Assembly: GCA_019218365.1 (NCBI GenBank)
Contig: JAHUUJ010000003.1
Span: 1 to 64,000, forward strand
From: Actinomycetaceae bacterium TAE3-ERU4
GTDB lineage: Bacteria; Actinomycetota; Actinomycetes; Actinomycetales; Actinomycetaceae
Direction: 5' to 3'
DNA: 64,000 nt
A program made the translations under genes and the position numbers. The notes below the pieces were generated by a model. The model did not search any database. It saw only the letters and a program-made list of their open reading frames with translations, and was not told the DNA's origin. Positions 30,939 through 39,891 of this stretch are shown here, piece by piece. How positions within the stretch are numbered: the stretch's first letter is position 1; every line of letters starts with the position of its first letter.

Positions 30939-31876
30939 GGTGTGTACTCCAAGAATGGGTCTTCCTTCACGGTGTGTGCTTGTGCTATAGCTGCCTGTTT
31001 TTTAGATGGAGGCAAAATATTAGGAAGACGGAATCCTTCATCCCTTTCGCTGCGACCGTAGTAAGCCTCGATGTAGTGTTGTATAACCATTAAAAGAGAA
31101 GTAATAGCTAAGTACCAGATAGCCGCTACGATTAGCATAGGTAGGGTGGTGTAGTAGCGTTGTCCAATGCGGGTAGCTTCATAGTACAGCTCATTTGTTA
31201 CTGGAATTGCGATTACTAGCGAAGTGGTTTTAAGCATGGAGATTGTTTCGTTTCCAGTAGGGGGAACAATTACCCTCATAGCTTGGGGAATTATTATACG
31301 CCACTGAATTTGTCGTTCATTCATACCTAAGGCCATCGCAGCTTCTCTTTGTCCCGAATCAACAGAGTTAAAGCCTGAACGAACAATCTCGGCTAGGTAT
31401 GCCCCTTCATTTAGACCTAAGCCAATTAGGGCACAGACAAGAGGCGTGAAAATAGCTTCGGTATTTCCCAAAGTATATTGTGGGCCAATAGGTAGGCCGA
31501 TACTAACTTTGGAATATAGACTCGGTAGAAGCCCCCAAAAAACTAACTGAGTGTAGATTGGAGTACCGCGAAAAAACCAGATATAAAACCAGGCGACGGA
31601 GCGGTTAATAGAGTTTTTTGACTGCCGCATTACAGCTGCGATGAGAGCTAGAACTACTCCTATTAGCATAGAGGCAAAAGTCAAGAATAAAGTAAACCAA
31701 ACTCCACGGACGATGGTGGGGGCAAAAAGCCATTCCCATACTACCGGCCAGTTATATTTAGGATTAGTTATTAGCGAGTTTATAACGGTAATTGCTAACA
31801 GGGATACAACTACAGCACTAACTATTCTTCCTGGTTTTGAAACTGGACGTGCATTAATAAGTTTAAGATTATCCAT
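30935..31876 (-). CDS. Amino-acid ABC transporter permease
   Basis: This 313-residue membrane protein has about five to six membrane segments and the HisM/GlnP-type EAA loop ([24 protein letters not shown]). It serves as the single, probably homodimeric permease of a polar amino-acid importer. The C-terminal ~40 residues are cytoplasmic. It begins 4 nt after the binding-protein gene and overlaps the ATPase gene. Confidence 0.92.
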   Translation of the reverse strand: MDNLKLINARPVSKPGRIVSAVVVSLLAITVINSLITNPKYNWPVVWEWLFAPTIVRGVWFTLFLTFASMLIGVVLALIAAVMRQSKNSINRSVAWFYIWFFRGTPIYTQLVFWGLLPSLYSKVSIGLPIGPQYTLGNTEAIFTPLVCALIGLGLNEGAYLAEIVRSGFNSVDSGQREAAMALGMNERQIQWRIIIPQAMRVIVPPTGNETISMLKTTSLVIAIPVTNELYYEATRIGQRYYTTLPMLIVAAIWYLAITSLLMVIQHYIEAYYGRSERDEGFRLPNILPPSKKQAAIAQAHTVKEDPFLEYTP

Positions 31877-31880
31877 CCTT

Positions 31881-32795
31881 TTACTTGACCTCGGGGTTAA
31901 GCACTGCAGTATCTATGAGCGAGGAGGAGTCTACTTTCCAATTTTCAAAAATTTTCCCGATAGTCCCATCCTTAATCAGTTCTGTGGTTGCTTTAGTAAT
32001 TACTTCAGCTAACTTAGTATCTGCTTTGGCAGTAATGATTCCGGCAAAGGATACATTCTGTACTTCCCCAACGGTCTGGAATTTATCGGGATTCTTTTTG
32101 GAAGTAAAAGCGGCAGTAATGTTGTCTACCATAATTGCGTCTAGCTGATTCCCGTCGAGCTTTATTGCCAGCATCTGCGCATCGGTTTCAGGCAGTATAG
32201 AAATTCCTGTTTTTCCCTGAGCTGTGCATTCTTTGCTAGCTTTTTCCATATTAGATTGGTGAGAAGTCCCAGACTGTACGCCTATCTTCATTCCGCAGAG
32301 CTCAGCTGGATTAAAGTTTTTTGGGTTTCCTTTCTTTGTCATAAATAAGGCACCAGACTTCATATAAGAAGTCATATTCACTTGAGTTAGCCTTTCAGGG
32401 CTGATATCGAATGAAGAAATCGCAACATTATATTTTGCGCCTACGGCAGGAATAATTGAATCAAAAGGCGCGTTAGTAATTTCCGCTTTCAGGCCTGTTT
32501 TCTTTGCGATTGCGCGGATAATATCCATATCGAAACCTAAAGCGGTCTTGCCATCAGCAGATAGATATTCTGCAGGCTCATAGTCTGCTGAAGTGCCTAC
32601 TTTTAGTACTTTATTATCTTTAATTTCTTTTGGTAGGGCATTAAAAAGGGAATCATCTGTTTTTATATTTTCTACGTTGAAGGCATTTTCTTCAGCAGTC
32701 GTATTTCCAGTATTCTGATCTGGGTCTTTAGCTGAGCAAGCGGTAAGGGAAAGGGAGAAACAGAGGGCAGCTGTAATGGGCAGTATTTTTTTCAT
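31881..32795 (-). CDS. Amino-acid ABC transporter substrate-binding lipoprotein
   Basis: This 304-residue SBP_bac_3 protein starts MKKILPITAALCFS with a signal peptide ending in the lipobox LTAC, so the Cys (about residue 20) is lipidated by Lgt (encoded in this window). Domain features are VLKVGTSADYEPAEY and ALGFDMDIIRAIAKKTG. I chose the ATG at 32795 because it follows TTTGGAGATTACC and gives a proper signal peptide; the longer reading does not. Substrate unknown, though an ARG-box-like site upstream suggests a basic amino acid. Confidence 0.92.
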   Translation of the reverse strand: MKKILPITAALCFSLSLTACSAKDPDQNTGNTTAEENAFNVENIKTDDSLFNALPKEIKDNKVLKVGTSADYEPAEYLSADGKTALGFDMDIIRAIAKKTGLKAEITNAPFDSIIPAVGAKYNVAISSFDISPERLTQVNMTSYMKSGALFMTKKGNPKNFNPAELCGMKIGVQSGTSHQSNMEKASKECTAQGKTGISILPETDAQMLAIKLDGNQLDAIMVDNITAAFTSKKNPDKFQTVGEVQNVSFAGIITAKADTKLAEVITKATTELIKDGTIGKIFENWKVDSSSLIDTAVLNPEVK

Positions 32796-32836
32796 GGTAA
32801 TCTCCAAAATAGAAAATGTTAATAAATACATAGTAT

Positions 32837-32850
32837 TGCATAATTCTGCA
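32837..32850. promoter_or_regulatory. ARG-box-like palindrome upstream of the amino-acid importer
   Basis: The 14-bp TGCATAATTCTGCA matches the general ArgR site TGMATWWWWATKCA at 13 of 14 positions. It lies 42 nt before the binding-protein start, next to a TACTAT -10-like hexamer, where a repressor could block the promoter. The match is suggestive only. Confidence 0.4.
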
Positions 32851-32924
32851 TTTATCTCTTCCTAAATAAGGTTTTGTATCACAATTTGGAGGTGAAAAAT
32901 TTTATTTTTAGGCTTTTTATGCAT

Positions 32925-32966
32925 AAAGGTGGGGTAAGCATGAATACTTACCCCACCTTTATTTTA
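32925..32966. terminator. strong hairpin between DUF4191 gene and importer operon
   Basis: A 14-bp perfect stem AAAGGTGGGGTAAG / CTTACCCCACCTTT with an 8-nt loop. It lies where the minus-strand DUF4191 transcript should end, but the better T-rich tail (ATTTTATT) is on the plus-strand side. It probably ends the DUF4191 message upstream of the importer promoter. Confidence 0.75.
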
Positions 32967-32975
32967 TTAAGTTAT

Positions 32976-33680
32976 TTAGCCTCGACCATACATGGCCTTT
33001 TTAGAAGCACGTGCCTTGGTCGGATCAATGCCCTTTGGAATCGGGGCTGTTGGAGGGCGTAGAGCAGCTAGACGTCTGTCAACGGCAGGTACCTCGCGCT
33101 TGTTGAGTTCGTTTTTTAATGACCGTAGCTTCTTGGCAATCTTAGGGAGTGGAATCTGTCCTTTTTCGTGTCCATACTGGAAAGTGTGGATAGTGACGTT
33201 AGGAACCATGCGTCGTACTCTACGGCTTTCTTTTTCTAGTAGAACTTTAGCGCGATAAGAAGGACCCTCGGAAATAAGAATTACCCCAGGGCGTCCAATC
33301 ACTCGCCAAACTACATCTTTTTCTTGCGTGACTACCGCAGGAGTGTCAGAAACAATCCATCCACGAGACTGGCGTGAAAGTACCGCTCCTACAGCGCCGG
33401 GCTGTCCGTCAATCTGGTCATAAAGCGCTGGGTTCAAAAGAATGGTTAGAAGAATTAGACATCCCAGGGCTGCCAGCATAATCCCTGTTAGGGGATAACC
33501 AATCCAATGAGAGGTGTAGATACCAAGAGCTATTCCACCACCAATAAAGACGACGCAAATAGCCAGCATGGCAATTCCGAGCCAGCTAAAAGATCGCTTA
33601 ACCATGGTGTAAGCATCTTTAAGGTTGTGATAAAAACGGCGCTTCTTCGGAGCCTCTGCTTTTTTATTTTCTTCAGCCAT
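32976..33680 (-). CDS. DUF4191 membrane protein (Rv2219-like)
   Basis: The 234-residue protein has a basic N-terminus (NKKAEAPKKRR), two adjacent membrane segments (about residues 34-54 and 60-82), and a basic C-terminal domain that ends KARASKKAMYGRG. It matches actinobacterial DUF4191 proteins; in mycobacteria Rv2219 sits beside lipA and glnA1. Function unknown. The ribosome site GGAAGAAG precedes the ATG. Confidence 0.82.
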   Translation of the reverse strand: MAEENKKAEAPKKRRFYHNLKDAYTMVKRSFSWLGIAMLAICVVFIGGGIALGIYTSHWIGYPLTGIMLAALGCLILLTILLNPALYDQIDGQPGAVGAVLSRQSRGWIVSDTPAVVTQEKDVVWRVIGRPGVILISEGPSYRAKVLLEKESRRVRRMVPNVTIHTFQYGHEKGQIPLPKIAKKLRSLKNELNKREVPAVDRRLAALRPPTAPIPKGIDPTKARASKKAMYGRG

Positions 33681-33803
33681 CTCTTGCTTCTTCCAATCTG
33701 CTTACATTTAAGTCTGTCTTGAAGACAGACGTGCTTAGGAAATTGTATATCGAAGTTATCCACAATTTAAGTTGACTGGCTAATTTTCTCCCATGGTGTG
33801 AAC

Positions 33804-33809
33804 TAGACT
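33804..33809 (+). promoter_or_regulatory. -10 hexamer TAGACT of the kinase-like gene
   Basis: TAGACT lies 8 nt before the ATG at 33818 and no ribosome site is present, so the transcript may be leaderless or nearly so. A TTGACT at 33772-33777 is too far upstream (26 bp) to act as its -35. Confidence 0.4.
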
Positions 33810-33817
33810 TCATAAAT

Positions 33818-35050
33818 ATGGACGCTAAATACCAAATTGTTAGGAAAATTGCTCGAACGCACCTGGGGCAACTTAATGAGGTAGTGGATAAGCAGGGAAA
33901 TAGCTACGCACAAATTATTATGGACGAAAAGACCTCTTCGGACTATCGAGTAGTCGAGCGTGCCTCCATCTTAAAAAGAATTTCCCAACCTGGAATCTTA
34001 TCGATTCATTCACTTATCCAAGAAGGGAAAAATATTTACTTAACTTTAGAACTGGTGGAAGGGCGAACACTTGGTGATCTCCTCGTAAATACTAAAATTG
34101 ATTTATTAGAGGCTGAAGGTTTCTGGAGAGAAGCTAAAGAGTCGCTCAATATTTTACATTTTCACGGTTTAGTTCATGGAGATATATCTCCAGATAACTT
34201 TATGCGTCGTTTAGATGGCAGCTGGGTACTAATTGATTTATTTTCACTTCCGCACACCGGGACAGTTGGATTTTCACCTGTGGATGGTAAAAAATATGCA
34301 TACAGTAAAGAATCCGATTGGGAAGGATTCGAAAAAGTTATTTCTGCACTAGAGAAAAACATAAAAAATAAAGGAAACGTGGACAATCATGTGCAGTTTT
34401 CTCCGGATATGGCTGCTGGGGCTCATTTAAGGAGTTTAGGAGCAAACATAGAGACAAATGTATTAGAGAAGAAAAATCGGATAAGTTGGCCTTATATATG
34501 TGCTGGTCTTTTTTTCCTAGTTTCCTTAGGCATTGGGGCTTTAGGGTTCCAAGGGCAAGCATTTCCAGCTTCTACTGCCGCTGGCGCTCCTGTGTTAGAA
34601 AAAGAAAATTTTATTTCACCAGTTTATTCTTCAAAAAATAATGAAATAACATCTGGAAAATATCTAAATAAAGAATCTGCTGCAGCTATCGTCAAGGAAA
34701 TACTTAGTAAACGCGATAGAGCATTGAACGAAAAAATTGATGAGAAAGCTCTATATGCAATTTCAATACCCGGAAAGAAACTGCGCCAAGAAGATACGCA
34801 TTTACTGAAATTACTGCGAGAGAGCAAAATAGAAATTAGAAATTTGGAAACTAAAGTAGGGGATGTTGTAAATCTTAAAAGTGAAGAAGGGAAAGTTTGG
34901 GTTACTGTATTTTTGAGTCAAAAACAGTATTATCAGTGCTCTTTCCGCGGAGTGCGTGACTGCCGGACTATTCCTGCTACCAGGGAACGGGAATTTAAAT
35001 TAGAACTAATTCCTCACCCTTGGCGAATCGGTGATATTAAAACTAAATAA
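33818..35050 (+). CDS. Degenerate Ser/Thr-kinase-like single-pass membrane protein
   Basis: The 410-residue protein has a shortened kinase-like N-terminal domain (about residues 1-182): LELVEGRTLGDLL hinge, catalytic-loop-like HGDISPDN at 120-127 and a metal-binding-like IDLFS at 139-143 in place of DFG. The glycine-rich loop and the canonical VAIK Lys are not recognisable. A membrane segment lies at about 224-246, followed by an extracytoplasmic ~160-residue part with a Cys pair (CSFRGVRDC). It is probably a pseudokinase or an atypical phosphotransferase sensing the envelope. Codon use is more A/T-rich than the neighbours. Confidence 0.7.
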   Translation: MDAKYQIVRKIARTHLGQLNEVVDKQGNSYAQIIMDEKTSSDYRVVERASILKRISQPGILSIHSLIQEGKNIYLTLELVEGRTLGDLLVNTKIDLLEAEGFWREAKESLNILHFHGLVHGDISPDNFMRRLDGSWVLIDLFSLPHTGTVGFSPVDGKKYAYSKESDWEGFEKVISALEKNIKNKGNVDNHVQFSPDMAAGAHLRSLGANIETNVLEKKNRISWPYICAGLFFLVSLGIGALGFQGQAFPASTAAGAPVLEKENFISPVYSSKNNEITSGKYLNKESAAAIVKEILSKRDRALNEKIDEKALYAISIPGKKLRQEDTHLLKLLRESKIEIRNLETKVGDVVNLKSEEGKVWVTVFLSQKQYYQCSFRGVRDCRTIPATREREFKLELIPHPWRIGDIKTK

Positions 35051-35083
35051 AGATGGGGTCTGGTATTTCACCAGACCCCATCT
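35051..35083. terminator. bidirectional terminator between kinase-like gene and sucB
   Basis: A 14-bp perfect stem AGATGGGGTCTGGT / ACCAGACCCCATCT with a 5-nt loop directly after the kinase-like stop, between two convergent genes. T-tracts are weak on both sides. Confidence 0.82.
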
Positions 35084-35095
35084 AGCTTCTAGAAA

Positions 35096-36853
35096 CTAGA
35101 GTGCTAAATCAGCATCAAAGTTAGCTTCTTCCAAGCGCTTCTTAACTGCCATCAGGTAGCGGGCAGCATCGGCGCCATCTACCAGACGGTGGTCGTAAGA
35201 AAGAGCTAGGTAGACCATGGAACGAATTCCAATTACTTCGTTGCCATCTGCATCCTTAATTACCATCGGGCGCTTAACGATTGTGCCAACACCCAAAATT
35301 GCCGTTTCCGGCATATTGATAACGGGAGTATCGAAAAGGGCTCCACCGGAACCAGTGTTTGTGATGGTAAAGGTCGATCCGGATAGTTCGCCTGCACCAA
35401 TCTTTCCATCGCGGGTGCGTGCAGCCAAGTCATTTATTGACTTGGCAAGTCCCTCGATGTCCTTTTCTCCAGCATCCTTGATGACCGGGACAAATAGTCC
35501 CTTTGGAGTATCAACCGCAATACCAATGTGTTCTGCATCGTGGTAGGTGACTGTGTTATCAGAATTTACTGTGGCATTAATCTTCGGGTGAGCTAGAAGA
35601 GCCTCAGTAGCGGCTTTGACGAAGAAGGGAAGGAAGGTAAGTTTCGTTCCCTTCTTTTCTGCAAAGGCATTCTTGGACTTTGCGCGCAAGGCGGCAACCT
35701 TGGTGACATCAACTTCTACTACGGTGGTTAGCTGAGCAGCAGTCTGTAGAGAATCAACCATTCGCTTAGCGATTGTCTTACGCAGCGGGTTCATCTTCTC
35801 AGTAGTGCCTCGTAGCGGTGATGGCTCAGGCTTTTCTGCAGCAGGCTTGGGAGCAGTAGTGGTTGCGGGCGAAGCAGGTGATGCTGTCTTCTCGGCTGCC
35901 TTAGCAGCGGCATCCAGAACATCCTGCTTACGGATGCGGCCTCCGACACCTGTACCAGTAACGGTGGATAGGTCAACGTTCTTCTGTTCGGCTAGCTTTC
36001 GAACAATCGGAGTAACGTATCCCGAACCAGCCGACTGGCGAGAAGTCACAGGTTTACTATCGGACTGAGCTGGCGCCGCTGGAGCCGCTGGAGCTGCTGG
36101 AGCTGCTGGAGACGTTGGAGCGGACGGATATGTCCATTCAACAACCTTGTCTCCGTCAGTTCCTTCTTTAACAGTAGAGGGAATATCTGCACCGGGGGTT
36201 TCCGCTGCGGTACGTTCAGCCTTGGGTGCGGGAGCCGGCGCAGGAGCGGGAGCTTCCTTAGCGGGTTCGTTTGCGCCAATACGGGCAATAACTGCACCAA
36301 CTTCAACAGTTTCGTCTTCGGGTACCACGATTTCTACGATATATCCAGAAACTGGCGAGGGAACCTCTGAGTCAACTTTATCGGTAGCAACTTCAACTAG
36401 AGGCTCGTCTGCCTCAATCTTGTCACCAACCTGTTTCAACCAGTTAGAAACGGTTCCTTCGGTCACTGATTCACCCAAAGCAGGCATCGTTACATCAGTT
36501 AGCTCGCCAGCGTCAGAAGAAGCTGGGGTGGCTGCAGTAGTCTCTTCGGGAGCTACAGCTTCAACCACATCTTCTTCCTGCGGTGCAGGGGAAGACTCTT
36601 CTTCAGCGGCTTCGGAGGAATCTCCAATAATGGCGATAGGAGTGCCAACCTCGACGGTTTCGTCTTCCTGAACTAAGATTTTCAGGAGTACACCATCTGC
36701 GGGAGAGGGAACCTCGGAATCTACTTTGTCGGTGGCTACCTCGACCAAAGGTTCGTCCATGGAAACTGAATCTCCCACAGACTTCAACCATGTGGTGACG
36801 GTACCTTCGGTCACCGATTCGCCCAGTGCGGGCATTGTTACGGAAGTGGACAT
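35096..36853 (-). CDS. sucB: 2-oxoacid dehydrogenase E2 (dihydrolipoamide acyltransferase, SucB/DlaT type)
   Basis: The 585-residue protein has two lipoyl domains (each with the lipoylated Lys in TDKVDSEVPSP), Pro/Ala-rich linkers, a peripheral-subunit-binding domain (YVTPIVRKLAEQKNVDLS) and a C-terminal catalytic domain ending with the active-site motif SYDHRLVDGADAARYL. It belongs to the actinobacterial group annotated as succinyl- or acetyltransferase (DlaT in mycobacteria). I chose the ATG at 36853 (MSTSVTMPALGES), since the longer reading adds 31 unrelated residues. It follows lpd in the same operon after 31 nt. Confidence 0.93.
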   Translation of the reverse strand: MSTSVTMPALGESVTEGTVTTWLKSVGDSVSMDEPLVEVATDKVDSEVPSPADGVLLKILVQEDETVEVGTPIAIIGDSSEAAEEESSPAPQEEDVVEAVAPEETTAATPASSDAGELTDVTMPALGESVTEGTVSNWLKQVGDKIEADEPLVEVATDKVDSEVPSPVSGYIVEIVVPEDETVEVGAVIARIGANEPAKEAPAPAPAPAPKAERTAAETPGADIPSTVKEGTDGDKVVEWTYPSAPTSPAAPAAPAAPAAPAQSDSKPVTSRQSAGSGYVTPIVRKLAEQKNVDLSTVTGTGVGGRIRKQDVLDAAAKAAEKTASPASPATTTAPKPAAEKPEPSPLRGTTEKMNPLRKTIAKRMVDSLQTAAQLTTVVEVDVTKVAALRAKSKNAFAEKKGTKLTFLPFFVKAATEALLAHPKINATVNSDNTVTYHDAEHIGIAVDTPKGLFVPVIKDAGEKDIEGLAKSINDLAARTRDGKIGAGELSGSTFTITNTGSGGALFDTPVINMPETAILGVGTIVKRPMVIKDADGNEVIGIRSMVYLALSYDHRLVDGADAARYLMAVKKRLEEANFDADLAL

Positions 36854-36884
36854 TTCTTGTATCTTCTCCTTAAGTTGAAGAGGC

Positions 36885-38261
36885 TCAGTTGTGGGCGTGT
36901 AGAGGCTTACCAGCCAAAGCCATCGCGGCCTCGCCAATAGCTTCATTTTGGGTGGGGTGTCCGTGGATTAGACGAGCTACGTCCTCTGGATATGCATCCC
37001 AGCTGACCATTAGCTGACCTTCACCTACCAATTCGGATACGCGTGAACCGAATGCATGGAATCCAATTATGGGTCCATCTTTTTCACTAATCATAGTAAT
37101 AAATCCGGTAGTCCCAAGAATCTGAGACTTGCCGTTACCCGCAAGGTTATACTCAACTACGTTAATTCCATCCTTACCGTATTTTTCTTCTGCCTGTTTG
37201 CGAGAAAGACCAACCGAGCAGATTTCTGGTTCACAGTAGGTTACACGGGGGATTTCAGCGTCTACAACAGGAGCTGGGTTAAGCCCGGCAATTTCTTCAG
37301 CTACGAAGATACCGTGAGCAAAACCGCGGTGTGCTAGCTGTAGACCTGGAACAATGTCACCTACCGCGTAGATGTTTCCAACTCCGGTGTGAAGGCGTTC
37401 GTTCGCAAGAACGAAACCTCGATCCATGGGGATACCGACTTCTTCATATCCAAGATTAGCTGTGGCAGGACCACGACCAACGGCTACTAGAAGAAGGTCG
37501 CCGTCCACATTCACACCTCCGGCGGCAGTGACATGAACTCCAGATTCGTCCTGGGTCACCGATTCAAAACGAGTTCCGGTGTGGAACTTGATACCACGTT
37601 TGCGGAAAGCACGTTCAAGTGATTTCGATACAGCTTCATCTTCATTGGGCACGAGGTGATCGAAACCTTCGATGATGGTTACTTCGCAGCCGAAAGATGC
37701 CCAGACCGAAGCAAACTCAACACCGATTACACCGCCACCCAGGACTACTGCGCGTTTGGGAACCCAATCTAGCATAAGAGCCTGTTCAGAAGTAATTACG
37801 CGGCCTTCAATATTTAGCCCGGGAAGTGACTTCGAGAATGAACCGGAAGCCAAGATAATGTTCTTACCTCTAATGGTGCGTCCATCAACCTCAATTGTGT
37901 CTTTTCCAGTTAGACGTCCCCAGCCAGTAATCAATTCAACCTTACGAGATTTGATTAGTCCTTGAAGTCCCTTGTAAAGACGGGAGATTACACCTTCGCG
38001 ATATTTGTTTACTGCTCCCATGTCAATTCCTTCGAACGAGGACTTGACACCAAATTGTTCTGACTCACGTACAGACTCGGCAGTTTCGGCAGCATGTAGC
38101 AATGCCTTGGTGGGAATGCATCCACGATGCAAGCAAGTTCCCCCAACCTTGTCTCCTTCGATTAGGGCAACTTTCATTCCTAGCTGTGCACCGCGGAGAG
38201 CCGCGGCATAACCGCCAGAGCCTCCACCTAGAATGACGATGTCATATACTTCTTCGCTCAC
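36885..38261 (-). CDS. lpdA: Dihydrolipoyl dehydrogenase (E3)
   Basis: This 458-residue flavoprotein re-oxidises the lipoyl group of the E2 subunit. It has the N-terminal FAD motif ILGGGSGGYAAA, the redox disulfide in GGTCLHRGCIPTKALL, the NAD motif VLGGGVIGVEFAS and the C-terminal His-Glu pair in HGHPTQNEAIGEA. Start is GTG at 38261 with AGGAG 8 nt upstream. First gene of the E3-E2 pair; a 150-nt gap separates it from pepA. Confidence 0.95.
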   Translation of the reverse strand: MSEEVYDIVILGGGSGGYAAALRGAQLGMKVALIEGDKVGGTCLHRGCIPTKALLHAAETAESVRESEQFGVKSSFEGIDMGAVNKYREGVISRLYKGLQGLIKSRKVELITGWGRLTGKDTIEVDGRTIRGKNIILASGSFSKSLPGLNIEGRVITSEQALMLDWVPKRAVVLGGGVIGVEFASVWASFGCEVTIIEGFDHLVPNEDEAVSKSLERAFRKRGIKFHTGTRFESVTQDESGVHVTAAGGVNVDGDLLLVAVGRGPATANLGYEEVGIPMDRGFVLANERLHTGVGNIYAVGDIVPGLQLAHRGFAHGIFVAEEIAGLNPAPVVDAEIPRVTYCEPEICSVGLSRKQAEEKYGKDGINVVEYNLAGNGKSQILGTTGFITMISEKDGPIIGFHAFGSRVSELVGEGQLMVSWDAYPEDVARLIHGHPTQNEAIGEAAMALAGKPLHAHN

Positions 38262-38411
38262 CTGTAAATCTCCTTAAAGATTGTGTCCGTTTATCCTGCT
38301 GGGCCCGTGCCACCAGTAAAGCGTATGGGTCAAGTTTCCCACTTTTTTACTTAAAATTCCGCCGAAAGACCCAAATGTGTGGATTATGTCACGACGTATT
38401 TTTTTGTGAAA

Positions 38412-39860
38412 TTAATCGACCTGAGAGAGGTATCGCACTAGTGTGCGCAAAGACATAGCGGTAGCGCCGTAGCAGGTATATCCCCAATCCCCGTCAGTGT
38501 TGTATGAAGGTCCGGCGATGTCAATGTGTGCCCATGGAGTATCTCCAACAAAATTAGATAGGAATTGTGCGGCAACGAGCATCCCTCCGCTACGACCTCC
38601 AGAGTTTTTAACATCCGCGAATTTAGAAGCGTTGGCCTGTTTAGTTTCTTCCGGAATGGGCATTACCCACATTTCCTCACCGGCTTCCTTGGAAGCTTGG
38701 AAAATTTCTTGAGGGACGTTTCCCTGTCCCATAATTCCAGCGGTTCGTGTTCCAAGAGCAACAATTTGCGCTCCGGTTAAGGTAGCAACATCGATTACCG
38801 AATCGGGGTCTAACTCGCAAGCGAGGCTAAGGGCATCTGCCATTACCATGCGGCCTTCAGCATCGGTGTTAATTACTTCAACTGTTTTTCCGTTACGAAT
38901 CTTTACTATGTCAGCTGGTCGTTGAGCATTTCCACCAGGCATATTTTCGGCAAGAGCTAGGAAAGTAGTTACTTGTACCGGTAGGTTGTATCGCGCTGCT
39001 GCGATAGTTGCGGCTAGAACGGTAGCTGCACCGGTCATGTCTGATTTCATATTTTCCATGTGCAGCGGGGTTTTTAAGGAGATACCTCCGGTATCGAAAG
39101 TAATTCCCTTTCCGATAAAAGCCACGTGTGATTTAGCATCTGCGGGTTGGTAGGAGATTTTTACCATCAGCGGTTGACGATGAGAACCTCGTCCAACTCC
39201 TACAATTCCACCGCAGCCTTCCTCTTCTAATTTTTCTGCATCCCAAATTTCGATTTCTAGTGGAAGTCCTTTAATTGCATTTTCTGCATGCTTTGCAAAA
39301 GACTCTGGATAAAGATCTAGAGGAGGAGTGTTAACAAGATCGCGTAGTAACTTTGCGGCTTCAATAATTACGGTGGCTTTTTCCACTCCGGCTTTGGCTG
39401 CAGCGGTGTCTGCCAAATAAATTTTTTCTACATTGCTGGAAGAGGACGTTTTGTACTGATCGAAACGATACGCTCCAAAACCAGCTCCTTCGGCAAGTGC
39501 TTGCCACAGCGATTCGTCACGTAAATCCCAGTCAAAAGCTATGCTAGAAGATTTTGTGGTTCGAGTTACACATCCAGCGGCACGTCTAATTGCATTTGGA
39601 TCAGTGGGACTTGCTTCACCTATTCCCACGAAAGTTAGAGTCTTGGCACGTAAGCGTCCTGCCGCACCACTAACGCAAACCTGGTCAGTTTTGCCTTCGA
39701 ACCCGAGTAATGGAAGTACCTTTGCAAGTTCTTCACTGCGTTCGGCACTTAGGGAAGAGGGGAGGAGACGCGGGCCAGACTCGGTATGGGAAACAGCAAA
39801 TACTACGGTGTCGCACTCAAGGTCAACCGGGCTTTGTGAATGTTCGAATAGTTGTGACAT
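38412..39860 (-). CDS. pepA: Leucyl aminopeptidase (M17 family)
   Basis: This 482-residue metallopeptidase has the metal and catalytic motifs GKGITFDTGGISLK and NTDAEGRMVMADAL, with the conserved NMKSDM segment between them. It is the expected neighbour of the E2/E3 genes in actinobacteria (Rv2213 in mycobacteria). The N-terminal half is the variable domain of the family. Ribosome site GAAAGAA is weak. Confidence 0.94.
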   Translation of the reverse strand: MSQLFEHSQSPVDLECDTVVFAVSHTESGPRLLPSSLSAERSEELAKVLPLLGFEGKTDQVCVSGAAGRLRAKTLTFVGIGEASPTDPNAIRRAAGCVTRTTKSSSIAFDWDLRDESLWQALAEGAGFGAYRFDQYKTSSSSNVEKIYLADTAAAKAGVEKATVIIEAAKLLRDLVNTPPLDLYPESFAKHAENAIKGLPLEIEIWDAEKLEEEGCGGIVGVGRGSHRQPLMVKISYQPADAKSHVAFIGKGITFDTGGISLKTPLHMENMKSDMTGAATVLAATIAAARYNLPVQVTTFLALAENMPGGNAQRPADIVKIRNGKTVEVINTDAEGRMVMADALSLACELDPDSVIDVATLTGAQIVALGTRTAGIMGQGNVPQEIFQASKEAGEEMWVMPIPEETKQANASKFADVKNSGGRSGGMLVAAQFLSNFVGDTPWAHIDIAGPSYNTDGDWGYTCYGATAMSLRTLVRYLSQVD

Positions 39861-39891
39861 GTGGGATTCTTTCTATTGGTTTCGAGTGATA

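Noticed and set aside
32874-33062. Short plus-strand open frame in the importer/DUF4191 gap
   Set aside because: It runs through the hairpin and into the DUF4191 gene; no ribosome site with a sensible product.
36147-36671. Plus-strand Ser/Ala-rich open frame of 174 codons within sucB
   Set aside because: It is the complement of the Pro/Ala-rich linker and repeated lipoyl domains of the E2 protein.
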